From Acidobacteriota bacterium (GTDB taxonomy: Bacteria; Acidobacteriota; UBA6911; RPQK01; JADFOI01): a DNA stretch of 5,974 nt. The position numbers and the translations under genes are program-made. The notes below the pieces were generated by a model that made no database searches, was not told the origin of the DNA, and saw only the letters and a list, made by a program, of their open reading frames with translations. Positions 1 to 5,816 of the stretch are shown here, one piece after another (within the stretch, counting starts at the first letter, position 1; each line of letters starts with the position of its first letter). The DNA lies in the NCBI GenBank assembly GCA_027295745.1, contig JAPUKI010000366.1, positions 1 through 5,974 on the forward strand, in the 5' to 3' direction.

Positions 1-2539
1 CTGTCCCTTGAAGGATCAAGCGGCCGAGCGGGTTCTCCAGCTCCTTCTGAATGCTCCGCTTTAACGGACGAGCCCCGTAGTTCGGATCATAGCCGACTCG
101 AACCAAAAATTCGCGCCCTTCCGGGGTCACCTCAATCTGGATATTTCGGTCCGCGAGCCGATGGACCAAATTCTGGAGCTGGATTTTCACAATCTCCTTC
201 AAGTGTTCCTTGGACAAAGCATGAAAGACGATCATCTCATCCACCCGGTTGAGGAACTCCGGTCTAAAGTGACGACTCAATTCCTCCAATACAGCTCCCT
301 TCATCTCTTCATATTCACGCCCTTCAAATGCGTGGGAATATTCGAGAATGCGATGGCTCCCAACATTGGAGGTCATGATCACAATGGTGTTTTTGAAATC
401 AACAGTCCTACCTTGCCCATCGGTGAGTCTTCCGTCATCCAGGATTTGCAGCAGAGTATTAAAGACATCGCAGTGAGCTTTCTCAATTTCGTCCAGAAGA
501 ATCACCGAATACGGTCGACGCCGTACCGCTTCCGTGAGCTGGCCACCCTCCTCGTATCCCACATACCCCGGCGGTGCTCCGATCAGTCGGGCCACCGAAT
601 GCTTCTCCTGATACTCGGACATGTCGATCCGAATCATGGCGCCCTCGTCATCGAACAGGAACTCTGCCAAAGCGCGGGCCAGCTCTGTCTTCCCGACCCC
701 TGTCGGACCCGAGAAAATGAAGCTCCCCACAGGACGGTTTGGATCTTTCAGACCCGAACGGGCTCGAATGACCGCCTCAGCCACCGCAGCCGTTCCATCT
801 TCCTGGCCCACAACACGCAAATGGAGAGCATCTTCCAGATGAAGTAGTTTTTGTACTTCTCCTTCAAGCAGCCTCGACATGGGGATGCCGGTCCAGCGGC
901 TCACTACTTCGGCAATGTCCTCCTCATCAACTTCCTCCTTCAAGACGTGGTCAGCATCAGGCTCCTTTGCCAAGCTTTCCTCTTCCTCCTCCAGTTGGCG
1001 CTCCAGCTCTGCCAACTTACCGTACTTCAGCTCGGCCGCCCGATTGAGATCATACTCCCGTTCAGCTTGCTCGCTTTCAATCTTGGTCCCTTCAATCTGT
1101 TCACGGAGGTTTCTCGAGCGCTGCAGCCTTTCCGTCTCTATCTGCCATCGGGCCTGCAGTACGTCGACCTGGACCTTCATATCCGAGAGTCCCTTCTCCA
1201 GTTTAGCCAGGCGTTCCTTGGAGGCTTTATCGGTTTCCTTCTTCAGTGCTTGTCGCTCAATCTCGAGCTGCATGACCCGGCGTCGCAACTCATCGAGTTC
1301 AGAAGGCATAGTATCCATTTCGATGCGCAACTTTGCGGCCGCCTCATCGACCAGATCAATGGCCTTGTCGGGCAAGAACCGATCTGAAATGTACCGGTTG
1401 GAAAGCACCGCTGCGGCAACCAATGCCGCATCCTTGATTCGAACTCCATGATGTACTTCGTATCGCTCGCTCAATCCTCGCAGGATCGAAACCGTGTCCT
1501 CCACAGACGGCTGACTGACCAGAACAACTTGAAACCGCCGCTCCAGCGCAGCATCTTTTTCGACATGCTTGCGATATTCGTCCAGCGTAGTGGCCCCGAT
1601 GCAGTGCAGTTCGCCACGAGCCAGCATCGGCTTCAGGAGGTTTCCCGCATCCATAGCGCCTTCCACCCGACCGGCACCGACCACCGTGTGCAGTTCGTCA
1701 ATGAAAAGAATGATCTCGCCCTGTGAGTCCTGGACTTCCTTAAGAACAGCCTTAAGCCTCTCCTCAAACTCTCCCCGGTATTTAGCTCCTGCAATCAGAG
1801 CGCCCATGTCCAGAGATACAATCCTTTTATTCTTTAAGCCTTCCGGAACGTCACCTCGGACAATTCGCTGAGCCAGCCCTTCCACAATCGCGGTCTTACC
1901 AACCCCTGGCTCTCCGATGAGAACGGGATTGTTCTTGGTACGACGGGACAAGACCTGCATAACGCGGCGTATTTCCTCATCGCGCCCGATGACAGGGTCC
2001 AGTTTGCCCTGGGTTGCCAGTTGAGTCAGATCGCAGCCATATCGCTCAAGCGCCTCATAAGTCACTTCGGGGTTGCGTGTGGTAACCCTTTGGCTGCCCC
2101 GAATATGGTACAGCGACTGCATCAGTCTCTCTCGAGTCACACCCAACTCACTGAAGATTCTTCCTGCAGCACCTTTGTCCGAGGTGAAAGCCAGCAGCAG
2201 ATGCTCCACCGAGACATATTCGTCCCCAAGCGTCTTGGCTTCCTTCTTGGCCTGGTCCAGCAGCAAACTGAGACGTCCCGTAACATACACTTGATCGGGG
2301 ATCCCCGAGGGATTAGAAATTTTTGGAAGGGCGTCGAGTTCCTCTTGAAGACTCTTCCTGAGATTTTCTCCACTGATTTCCGCTCGATTAAAAATCGAAG
2401 TGGCGAGCCCCTGTTCTTGCTCCAGGAAGGCCAGTAAAAGATGCTCCACCTCAACATGTTGGTGACCGAGTCGCAGAGCCTTAACCTGAGCTTCTCTCAG
2501 GGCTTCCTGAACTTTTTCCGTTAAACGACTGATATCCAT
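1..2539 (-). CDS. clpB: ATP-dependent protein disaggregase ClpB (Hsp100), C-terminus cut by the window edge
   Basis: ClpB is a cytosolic hexameric AAA+ unfoldase that threads aggregated proteins through its pore and works with DnaK, DnaJ and GrpE. The frame is open for 846 codons from the ATG at 2539. Seen in order: two Clp_N repeats (VEHLLLAF near residues 31-38 and 111-118); first ATPase domain with Walker A GEPGVGKT (209-216), pore loop GAKYRGEFEERL and Walker B FIDELH (Glu282); a charged coiled-coil middle domain (about 412-530), which separates ClpB from ClpA and ClpC; second ATPase domain with Walker A GPTGVGKT (611-618), Walker B LLDEIEKAH (Glu684), pore loop GYVGYEEGG and sensor-2 GARPLKR. 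All key ATPase residues are present. The family runs to about 860 residues, so roughly 20 C-terminal residues lie beyond position 1. The start is supported by the usual N-terminal sequence (MDISRLTEKVQEAL) and a strong ribosome site. It is divergent from grpE. Confidence 0.98.
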   Translation of the reverse strand, partial: MDISRLTEKVQEALREAQVKALRLGHQHVEVEHLLLAFLEQEQGLATSIFNRAEISGENLRKSLQEELDALPKISNPSGIPDQVYVTGRLSLLLDQAKKEAKTLGDEYVSVEHLLLAFTSDKGAAGRIFSELGVTRERLMQSLYHIRGSQRVTTRNPEVTYEALERYGCDLTQLATQGKLDPVIGRDEEIRRVMQVLSRRTKNNPVLIGEPGVGKTAIVEGLAQRIVRGDVPEGLKNKRIVSLDMGALIAGAKYRGEFEERLKAVLKEVQDSQGEIILFIDELHTVVGAGRVEGAMDAGNLLKPMLARGELHCIGATTLDEYRKHVEKDAALERRFQVVLVSQPSVEDTVSILRGLSERYEVHHGVRIKDAALVAAAVLSNRYISDRFLPDKAIDLVDEAAAKLRIEMDTMPSELDELRRRVMQLEIERQALKKETDKASKERLAKLEKGLSDMKVQVDVLQARWQIETERLQRSRNLREQIEGTKIESEQAEREYDLNRAAELKYGKLAELERQLEEEEESLAKEPDADHVLKEEVDEEDIAEVVSRWTGIPMSRLLEGEVQKLLHLEDALHLRVVGQEDGTAAVAEAVIRARSGLKDPNRPVGSFIFSGPTGVGKTELARALAEFLFDDEGAMIRIDMSEYQEKHSVARLIGAPPGYVGYEEGGQLTEAVRRRPYSVILLDEIEKAHCDVFNTLLQILDDGRLTDGQGRTVDFKNTIVIMTSNVGSHRILEYSHAFEGREYEEMKGAVLEELSRHFRPEFLNRVDEMIVFHALSKEHLKEIVKIQLQNLVHRLADRNIQIEVTPEGREFLVRVGYDPNYGARPLKRSIQKELENPLGRLILQGT

Positions 2540-2543
2540 GAAA

Positions 2544-2550
2544 CTCCTTT
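2544..2550 (-). promoter_or_regulatory. Ribosome binding site of clpB
   Basis: On the minus strand AAAGGAG stands 4 bases before the clpB ATG. It is the only strong Shine-Dalgarno match ahead of any start in the window, and it fixes the clpB start codon. Confidence 0.75.
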
Positions 2551-2582
2551 CCCCGTAATTCTTTCCCGTGCTTCTTGCTCCT

Positions 2583-2611
2583 TATATAGGATCGAAAAAG
2601 TGCTTTGACAA
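2583..2611 (-). promoter_or_regulatory. Predicted sigma70-type promoter of clpB
   Basis: On the minus strand TTGTCA (-35, at 2606-2611, 5 of 6 to consensus) is followed after exactly 17 bp by TATATA (-10, at 2583-2588, 4 of 6). The start site would fall near 2576, giving a leader of about 37 nt that includes the ribosome site. A heat-shock sigma32 reading (CTTG near -35, CC before the -10) is possible but poorer, because the CCCCAT core is absent. No CIRCE-type inverted repeat (TTAGCACTC with its complement) is present. Confidence 0.55.
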
Positions 2612-2638
2612 GTTTGTGAGTAAGGAGACGATCCGACT

Positions 2639-2667
2639 TTGACGGTGGTTGATGGAGATCTTATGAT
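2639..2667 (+). promoter_or_regulatory. Predicted sigma70-type promoter of grpE
   Basis: TTGACG (2639-2644, 5 of 6 to consensus) is followed after exactly 17 bp by TATGAT (2662-2667, 5 of 6). Transcription would begin near 2674. That leaves about 45 nt of leader before the ATG at 2719, but only about 12 nt before the alternative TTG at 2686, so it favours the ATG. The -35 boxes of this promoter and the clpB promoter are 27 bp apart, pointing away from each other. Confidence 0.6.
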
Positions 2668-2718
2668 AGTCACGGGTGAACAGAATTGACTTCAACCGGT
2701 GACCACACGAAGAAACGA

Positions 2719-3348
2719 ATGGAGAAAGACAAGGAAGAACCGAAATTGCAAGTGACCGACCGGCGATTCTGGGCTCAGGATGAATCAGCCGAAGAAAAGG
2801 CTTCGATACCAACCAAACGATATCCGAGTCTCGTGGAAGAGTTGAAGACGAGGACAGAACTAGCTGAGCGAAAGCTCAAGGAGAAAGTCGAAACACTACA
2901 TCAGGAGAACGAAGCTTTTCGCGGCCGCCTCTCCAAAGATATGGAGCGGCGGGTGGAACAAGAGAAGCTTGAGCTCTTCGGCAATTTCCTGGAATTGATT
3001 GATAACTTGGAGCGAGCCCTCAAGGCGGCCCAGCAAACCCTCAGTTTTGAGGCTCTGAAAGAGGGTGTTCAGCTGAATCTGGAACTCTTTCTGAGCAAGC
3101 TCAAGTCGCTGGGTATTGAACCCATGGATCTCCTCCACAAGCCCTTCGATCCGAATGAGGCGGAGGCGGTGGGCGTGGTTGCGGTGGATGATCCCGACCT
3201 GGACCAACACGTCATCGAAGTGGTACAACGTGGCTTTCGCCGGGGTGAGCAAGTGCTGCGTCCGGCCCGGGTGCGGACGGGCCAGTATCAAGCTGAGAAG
3301 ACGTCCCAGAGTGACGAAAATGAGCCCACGCCTCTCTCTTCGGATTAG
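2719..3348 (+). CDS. grpE: GrpE-family nucleotide exchange factor (DnaK co-chaperone), divergent subtype
   Basis: GrpE is a dimeric factor that releases ADP from DnaK in the cytosol, resetting the Hsp70 cycle that feeds ClpB. From the ATG at 2719 the product is 209 residues; a TTG at 2686 would add 11. Visible parts: a charged N-terminus, a long coiled coil (about 36-105) ending in the signature LIDNLERAL (93-101), a helical bundle, and a C-terminal beta domain with PFDPN (142-146) and EVVQRGFRRGEQVLRPARV (167-185). These are clear GrpE hallmarks. Two things are odd. The usual PFDPNxHEAV has alanine in place of histidine (residues 142-151), and the N-terminus carries a DRRFW (14-18) and YPSLVEELK (35-43) preamble. 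The gene stands beside clpB rather than dnaK, so it could be a second GrpE paralogue. Neither start has a good Shine-Dalgarno. The stop overlaps that of ruvC. Confidence 0.9.
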   Translation: MEKDKEEPKLQVTDRRFWAQDESAEEKASIPTKRYPSLVEELKTRTELAERKLKEKVETLHQENEAFRGRLSKDMERRVEQEKLELFGNFLELIDNLERALKAAQQTLSFEALKEGVQLNLELFLSKLKSLGIEPMDLLHKPFDPNEAEAVGVVAVDDPDLDQHVIEVVQRGFRRGEQVLRPARVRTGQYQAEKTSQSDENEPTPLSSD

Positions 3349-3863
3349 GAGAGTTTCTTCCAGCGCCGCTGGGAATGGCGGGATTGTGATCCATTAAAAG
3401 CATGACACAGTGCTATGGCGAGCGCATCAGCAGCATCGTGGGGCTGAGGTTCCTCCTTGAGGTTCAGCAAGGTCCGAACCATGACTTGGATCTGGGCCTT
3501 ATCGGCCCTGCCGTAACCCACAACCGCCTTTTTGATTTCCAAAGGTGAATACTCGACAAGAGGAATCTTAAACTGGCCTGCGGCTAACAAAACCACGCCC
3601 CGAGCCTGCCCGAGTTTGAGTGCGCTCTTGGCGTTGACGGAAATGAAGACATCCTCGACCGCAACCACATCCGGTGCATGGCGCTCCAACAAAGCATACA
3701 GCTTCGTGTAAATACGCCTTAACCGATCCGGGAAAAGGTTCGATCCACCCTTGGCGAGACCCGAAACTCCCCCGTATTCCAGGCAACACGGATGATTCCC
3801 TTCGATATTGATGACCCCGAATCCCGTCATTCGACTCCCGGGGTCAACGCCTAGAATAACCAC
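3345..3863 (-). CDS. ruvC: Crossover junction endodeoxyribonuclease RuvC
   Basis: RuvC is the dimeric RNase H-fold nuclease that cuts Holliday junctions symmetrically, normally on junctions branch-migrated by RuvAB. The product is 172 residues, the normal family length. All four acidic catalytic residues are visible: Asp7 in LGVDPG, Glu70 in VAVEDVF, and Asp143 and Asp146 in HDAADALA, matching the D-E-D-D set of the E. coli enzyme. The start is a GTG at 3863. An in-frame stop lies five codons upstream, so no longer start exists, and no Shine-Dalgarno is apparent. It lies 259 bp downstream of yebC on the same strand, the common yebC-ruvC order. Its 3' end instead meets grpE head-on with a 4-bp stop overlap, so ruvA and ruvB are not next to it. 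Confidence 0.97.
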   Translation of the reverse strand: MVILGVDPGSRMTGFGVINIEGNHPCCLEYGGVSGLAKGGSNLFPDRLRRIYTKLYALLERHAPDVVAVEDVFISVNAKSALKLGQARGVVLLAAGQFKIPLVEYSPLEIKKAVVGYGRADKAQIQVMVRTLLNLKEEPQPHDAADALAIALCHAFNGSQSRHSQRRWKKLS

Positions 3864-3892
3864 GGAATCATGATACTACCGGGGTATGCGGT

Positions 3893-3915
3893 CGGAGCGC
3901 GCGAGGCGCGCTCCG
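3893..3915. repeat. Perfect 10-bp GC-rich hairpin ahead of ruvC
   Basis: CGGAGCGCGC (3893-3902), a 3-base GAG loop, then its exact complement GCGCGCTCCG (3906-3915). Neither strand has a T-run after it, so it is not a standard intrinsic terminator. In a transcript running from yebC toward ruvC it would form 30-52 nt before the ruvC GTG. It could serve as a stabilising structure, a processing site or a leftover palindromic element. Confidence 0.6.
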
Positions 3916-3955
3916 TGCGTTCGTGCTTTTGTGCTTTCGTGCTGTCGTCCTGTGT
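3916..3955. repeat. Degenerate 8-bp tandem repeat (about five units)
   Basis: Consecutive octads read TGCGTTCG, TGCTTTTG, TGCTTTCG, TGCTGTCG, TCCTGTGT. The first four differ from TGCTTTCG by zero to one or two bases, and the fifth is decayed. The array begins at the base right after the hairpin. It is non-coding: the plus-strand frame crossing it is a low-complexity chance ORF. Confidence 0.65.
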
Positions 3956-4022
3956 TTTGGGGACAGGCCCAAAATTCTGGTGGAACCCCCTGAAGACAAA
4001 GGAGAATTTTCGGGGCTGGCAC
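3955..4022. repeat. REP-like palindromic patch in the yebC-ruvC spacer
   Basis: Two similar 16-mers in direct orientation, TTTTGGGGACAGGCCC (3955-3970) and TTTTCGGGGCTGGCAC (4007-4022), match at 12 of 16 positions. TTTTGGG (3955-3961) can pair with CCCAAAA (3968-3974). AAAATTCT (3971-3978) is exactly complementary to AGAATTTT (4003-4010). The GGGGACAGG / GGGGCTGGCACC style resembles REP sequences spread by RAYT (Y1-type) transposases in many environmental genomes. That resemblance is from memory and would make this a remnant, since no transposase gene is here. Confidence 0.4.
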
Positions 4023-4039
4023 CAAACTCTACCTTGAAA

Positions 4040-4081
4040 TTCGGAATTTGTTTGGGATTTGGAATCTGGGATTTGGAATTT
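4040..4081. repeat. Degenerate 7-bp tandem repeat downstream of yebC
   Basis: Six heptads read TTCGGAA, TTTGTTT, GGGATTT, GGAATCT, GGGATTT, GGAATTT. The last four form two copies of a 14-mer differing at one base. The tract is purine/pyrimidine skewed and has no coding signature. It lies between the yebC stop and the REP-like patch. Confidence 0.65.
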
Positions 4082-4121
4082 CAGCCGGTCTGCCGGCTGT
4101 GGTCGGTGGCCTCCGGCCGGC
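4082..4121. repeat. GC-rich inverted repeats just after the yebC stop
   Basis: CAGCCGG (4082-4088), a TCTG loop, then CCGGCTG (4093-4099) make a perfect 7-bp stem. Further GCCGG/CCGGC and GGCC/GGCC pairings are possible up to 4121. In the yebC transcript these fold right after the stop codon, but the bases that follow are AAATTCC rather than a U-run. It may block 3' exonuclease or act as a weak terminator, and is not a canonical intrinsic terminator. Confidence 0.45.
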
Positions 4122-4122
4122 G

Positions 4123-4872
4123 TTAGTGGAGTAGCAACTCCATCTGCCTATCATCGATGTCGAAGTTGGCCCAGACATTCCCCACATCCTCAAGATCCTC
4201 TAATGCGTCCATTAACCTGAGCATTTGTTCTGCTTGCTTGTTCTCGAGACGCACGTCGGTCTGCGTGATCATGGTCACTTCGGCAGACTCCATTTTGACC
4301 CCGGCTGATTGCAAGGCTTCTTTGACCGCTTCTAAAGTATCAATAGAGGTGTAGACGTTAAACACTTCCTCCTGGCTCTCAAGATCCTCAGCTCCAGCCT
4401 CCAGCACGATCTCCAGGAGTTGCTCTTCCGAAACCTCTTTCTGGCTAATGGCAATCGACCCCTTCCTCTCAAACATCCACTGCACACTGCCTGTCTCAGC
4501 TAAATTCCCCCCCTGTTTGGAAAAGATACTGCGAAGCTCCGCTACCGTTCGATTCTTGTTGTCCGTCAAGACCTCGATCAGCACAGCCACTCCTCCCGGC
4601 CCATAACCTTCATAGGAGATGGACTCGTAAATCTGGCCGGGGAGCTCTCCCGTTCCCTTCATGATGGCACGTTTGATGTTGTCCTGGGGCATGTTGGCGC
4701 CCTTAGCGGTCTGCACGGCCCCTCGGAGCCGGGGATTGGCCTCAGCATCACCCCCGCCAAGCCGAGCAGCCACACTAATTTCCTTAATCAGTCGGGTAAA
4801 GAGCTTTCCCCTCTTAGCATCGGCACTCGCCTTCTTGTGCTTGATGGAATGCCATTTCGAATGTCCTGACAT
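4123..4872 (-). CDS. yebC: YebC/PmpR (TACO1) family protein
   Basis: The product is 249 residues, the normal family size. It begins with the hallmark MSGHSKWHSIKHKK (1-14), then GKLFTRLIKEI (22-32), the NPRLR segment (46-50), MPQDNIKRAI (61-70) and YEGYGPGGVA (87-96), and ends near WANFDI. The family was long annotated as a transcriptional regulator. More recent work on bacterial YebC and mitochondrial TACO1 points to a role on the ribosome, relieving stalls at proline-rich sequences. The frame stays open upstream to 4989, but that stretch encodes a repeat-derived tail unlike any YebC, so 4872 is the start. AGGGG at 4883-4887 lies 10 bases ahead as a modest ribosome site. An extended -10 promoter sits upstream, and ruvC is next downstream. 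It is divergent from truA. Confidence 0.96.
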   Translation of the reverse strand: MSGHSKWHSIKHKKASADAKRGKLFTRLIKEISVAARLGGGDAEANPRLRGAVQTAKGANMPQDNIKRAIMKGTGELPGQIYESISYEGYGPGGVAVLIEVLTDNKNRTVAELRSIFSKQGGNLAETGSVQWMFERKGSIAISQKEVSEEQLLEIVLEAGAEDLESQEEVFNVYTSIDTLEAVKEALQSAGVKMESAEVTMITQTDVRLENKQAEQMLRLMDALEDLEDVGNVWANFDIDDRQMELLLH

Positions 4873-4923
4873 GTTCGTAGATCCCCTAATTGGACTCGAT
4901 TGTATGATTTCAGGATCAGTCGT

Positions 4924-4932
4924 ATTGTAGCA
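4924..4932 (-). promoter_or_regulatory. Predicted extended -10 promoter of yebC
   Basis: On the minus strand TGC-TACAAT (4924-4932) is an extended -10 element with 5 of 6 core matches. The -35 region is poor (CTGTCA at an 18-bp spacing), which extended -10 promoters tolerate. Transcription would start near 4917, about 45 nt before the yebC ATG. A second TACAAT closer to the gene (4899-4904) lacks both the TG and a -35. Confidence 0.45.
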
Positions 4933-4943
4933 TGGACAAGGGG

Positions 4944-4985
4944 AAGCTGACAGCTGAAGACTGACAGCTAACAACCGACAAACAG
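4944..4985. repeat. Degenerate 7-bp tandem repeat between yebC and truA
   Basis: Six heptads on the plus strand read AAGCTGA, CAGCTGA, AGACTGA, CAGCTAA, CAACCGA, CAAACAG, decaying away from a CAGCTGA consensus. The array spans the -35 side of the yebC promoter and ends 12 bp before the truA start, so it would lie in the truA leader or promoter. It accounts for the false N-terminal extension of the yebC frame. Confidence 0.7.
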
Positions 4986-4997
4986 ACACCGTGTGAT

Positions 4998-5741
4998 ATG
5001 GAAGGCGTGACCAAATACAAAGTCGTCCTCCAGTACGTGGGGACCCGATACGCAGGTTGGCAAATCCAGAAGAATCAGCACACCATCCAGGGCAAGTTAA
5101 AAAGCGCCCTGCACCAGCTAACCGGCGAAGAGATCAGTGTGGTGGGGGCGGGTAGAACCGATTCAGGCGTACACGCAATGGAACAGGTGGCCCACCTCAG
5201 ACTTTATAAAGACATGGAGACTGAGAAACTCTTTCGCGGACTCAATGGTATTTTACCCTGGGACATTCGAGTCATGAGTATCGAACCGGCTCCCCAGGAC
5301 TTTCATGCTCAGAAGGACGCCTTAAAGAAACGCTACGAATATCGTATTTACACTGGGCCTGTTCTGCCTCCTTTTCTGCATGGCTACGTCCATCACATGA
5401 CCCGCCCTTTGAATGCCCCAGACATGCAGAGGGCAGCCGAACAATTGTGCCGATCCGACGACTTCCGAGGCTTCGCTGCCGCTTCGACAAGAGTGAAAAG
5501 CACCGTTCGTACCGTTTTTCTCTCTCAAATCCAAGAGCAGGGATATCACCTCACCTATCAGATCGAAGGCGACGGATTTCTACATCATATGGTGCGCAAT
5601 ATTGTGGGTACTCTCCTGGAAGTTGGAGTGGGAAAGAGAGTTCCTGATGACATCTGTGCAATTCTGGATTCCAAAGATCGCCGGCTGGCCGGACCTACAG
5701 CACCCGCTCACGGCCTTTATTTGATGCACGTTTCATACTGA
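4998..5741 (+). CDS. truA: tRNA pseudouridine(38-40) synthase TruA
   Basis: TruA converts uridines 38, 39 and 40 in the anticodon stem-loop of many tRNAs to pseudouridine and acts as a cytosolic dimer. The product is 247 residues, close to the usual 245-270. Seen: the N-terminal strand and loop YVGTRYAGWQIQ (13-24), the catalytic motif GRTDSGVHA (52-60) with nucleophile Asp55 (Asp60 in E. coli), the conserved KKRYEYRIY segment (110-118) with the active-site tyrosine, GDGFLHHMVRNIVGTLLEVG (191-210), and the closing APAHGLYL (235-242). No key residue is missing. The ATG at 4998 has no Shine-Dalgarno. A GTG three codons later has GGAAGG too close to help. No clear promoter is visible ahead of it; the heptad array occupies that space. 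Confidence 0.97.
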   Translation: MEGVTKYKVVLQYVGTRYAGWQIQKNQHTIQGKLKSALHQLTGEEISVVGAGRTDSGVHAMEQVAHLRLYKDMETEKLFRGLNGILPWDIRVMSIEPAPQDFHAQKDALKKRYEYRIYTGPVLPPFLHGYVHHMTRPLNAPDMQRAAEQLCRSDDFRGFAAASTRVKSTVRTVFLSQIQEQGYHLTYQIEGDGFLHHMVRNIVGTLLEVGVGKRVPDDICAILDSKDRRLAGPTAPAHGLYLMHVSY

Positions 5742-5794
5742 ACCCGAATTCCCCCAAGAACGCAGGCTCGAGATTTTTCGCCAGCACAACGGTG

Positions 5795-5803
5795 TGGTAG
5801 AGT
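5795..5803 (+). promoter_or_regulatory. Weak extended -10 candidate upstream of uppS
   Basis: TGG-TAGAGT has the TG of an extended -10 and keeps the key TAnAnT bases, but there is no recognisable -35. It would start transcription about 7 nt before the uppS ATG, giving a nearly leaderless message. Read-through from truA is an equally good explanation, as no terminator is visible between the genes. Confidence 0.22.
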
Positions 5804-5816
5804 ACGAGACGACTTT

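Noticed and set aside
161..2437. Long plus-strand frames opposite clpB (161-847, 851-1387, 1448-1726, 2021-2437)
   Set aside because: All are in the antisense frame codon-aligned with clpB, have no family features, and are explained by clpB codon bias. ClpB itself is continuous and fully conserved on the other strand.
2686..2718. TTG start at 2686 for grpE
   Set aside because: It would leave only about a 12-nt leader after the predicted promoter and has no better ribosome site than the ATG at 2719. It remains possible.
2540..2718. CIRCE operator or sigma32 promoter for the chaperone genes
   Set aside because: No TTAGCACTC-type inverted repeat and no CCCCAT core are present. Sigma70-type boxes fit better.
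3851..3871. Six-codon minus-strand upstream ORF overlapping the ruvC GTG
   Set aside because: ATG at 3871 runs out of frame to a TAG just inside ruvC, but it has no Shine-Dalgarno. Chance occurrence is likely; conservation in relatives would be needed to revive it.
3893..4121. Intrinsic terminators in the yebC-ruvC spacer
   Set aside because: The hairpins at 3893-3915 and 4082-4099 have no T-run on either strand, and the TTTTGGG/CCCAAAA palindrome has its A and T runs on the wrong sides.
3923..4126. 67-codon plus-strand frame in the yebC-ruvC spacer
   Set aside because: It is built from the repeat arrays and palindromes, has low-complexity translation, and runs into the yebC stop. No gene evidence.
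4873..4989. 39-residue N-terminal extension of yebC from an ATG at 4989
   Set aside because: It translates the heptad array and the promoter, the family signature MSGHSKWHSIKHKK starts at 4872, and the predicted transcript start lies inside the extension.
5742..5816. Terminator between truA and uppS
   Set aside because: There is a T-run near 5774-5778 but no stable stem before it. Co-transcription is the simpler reading.
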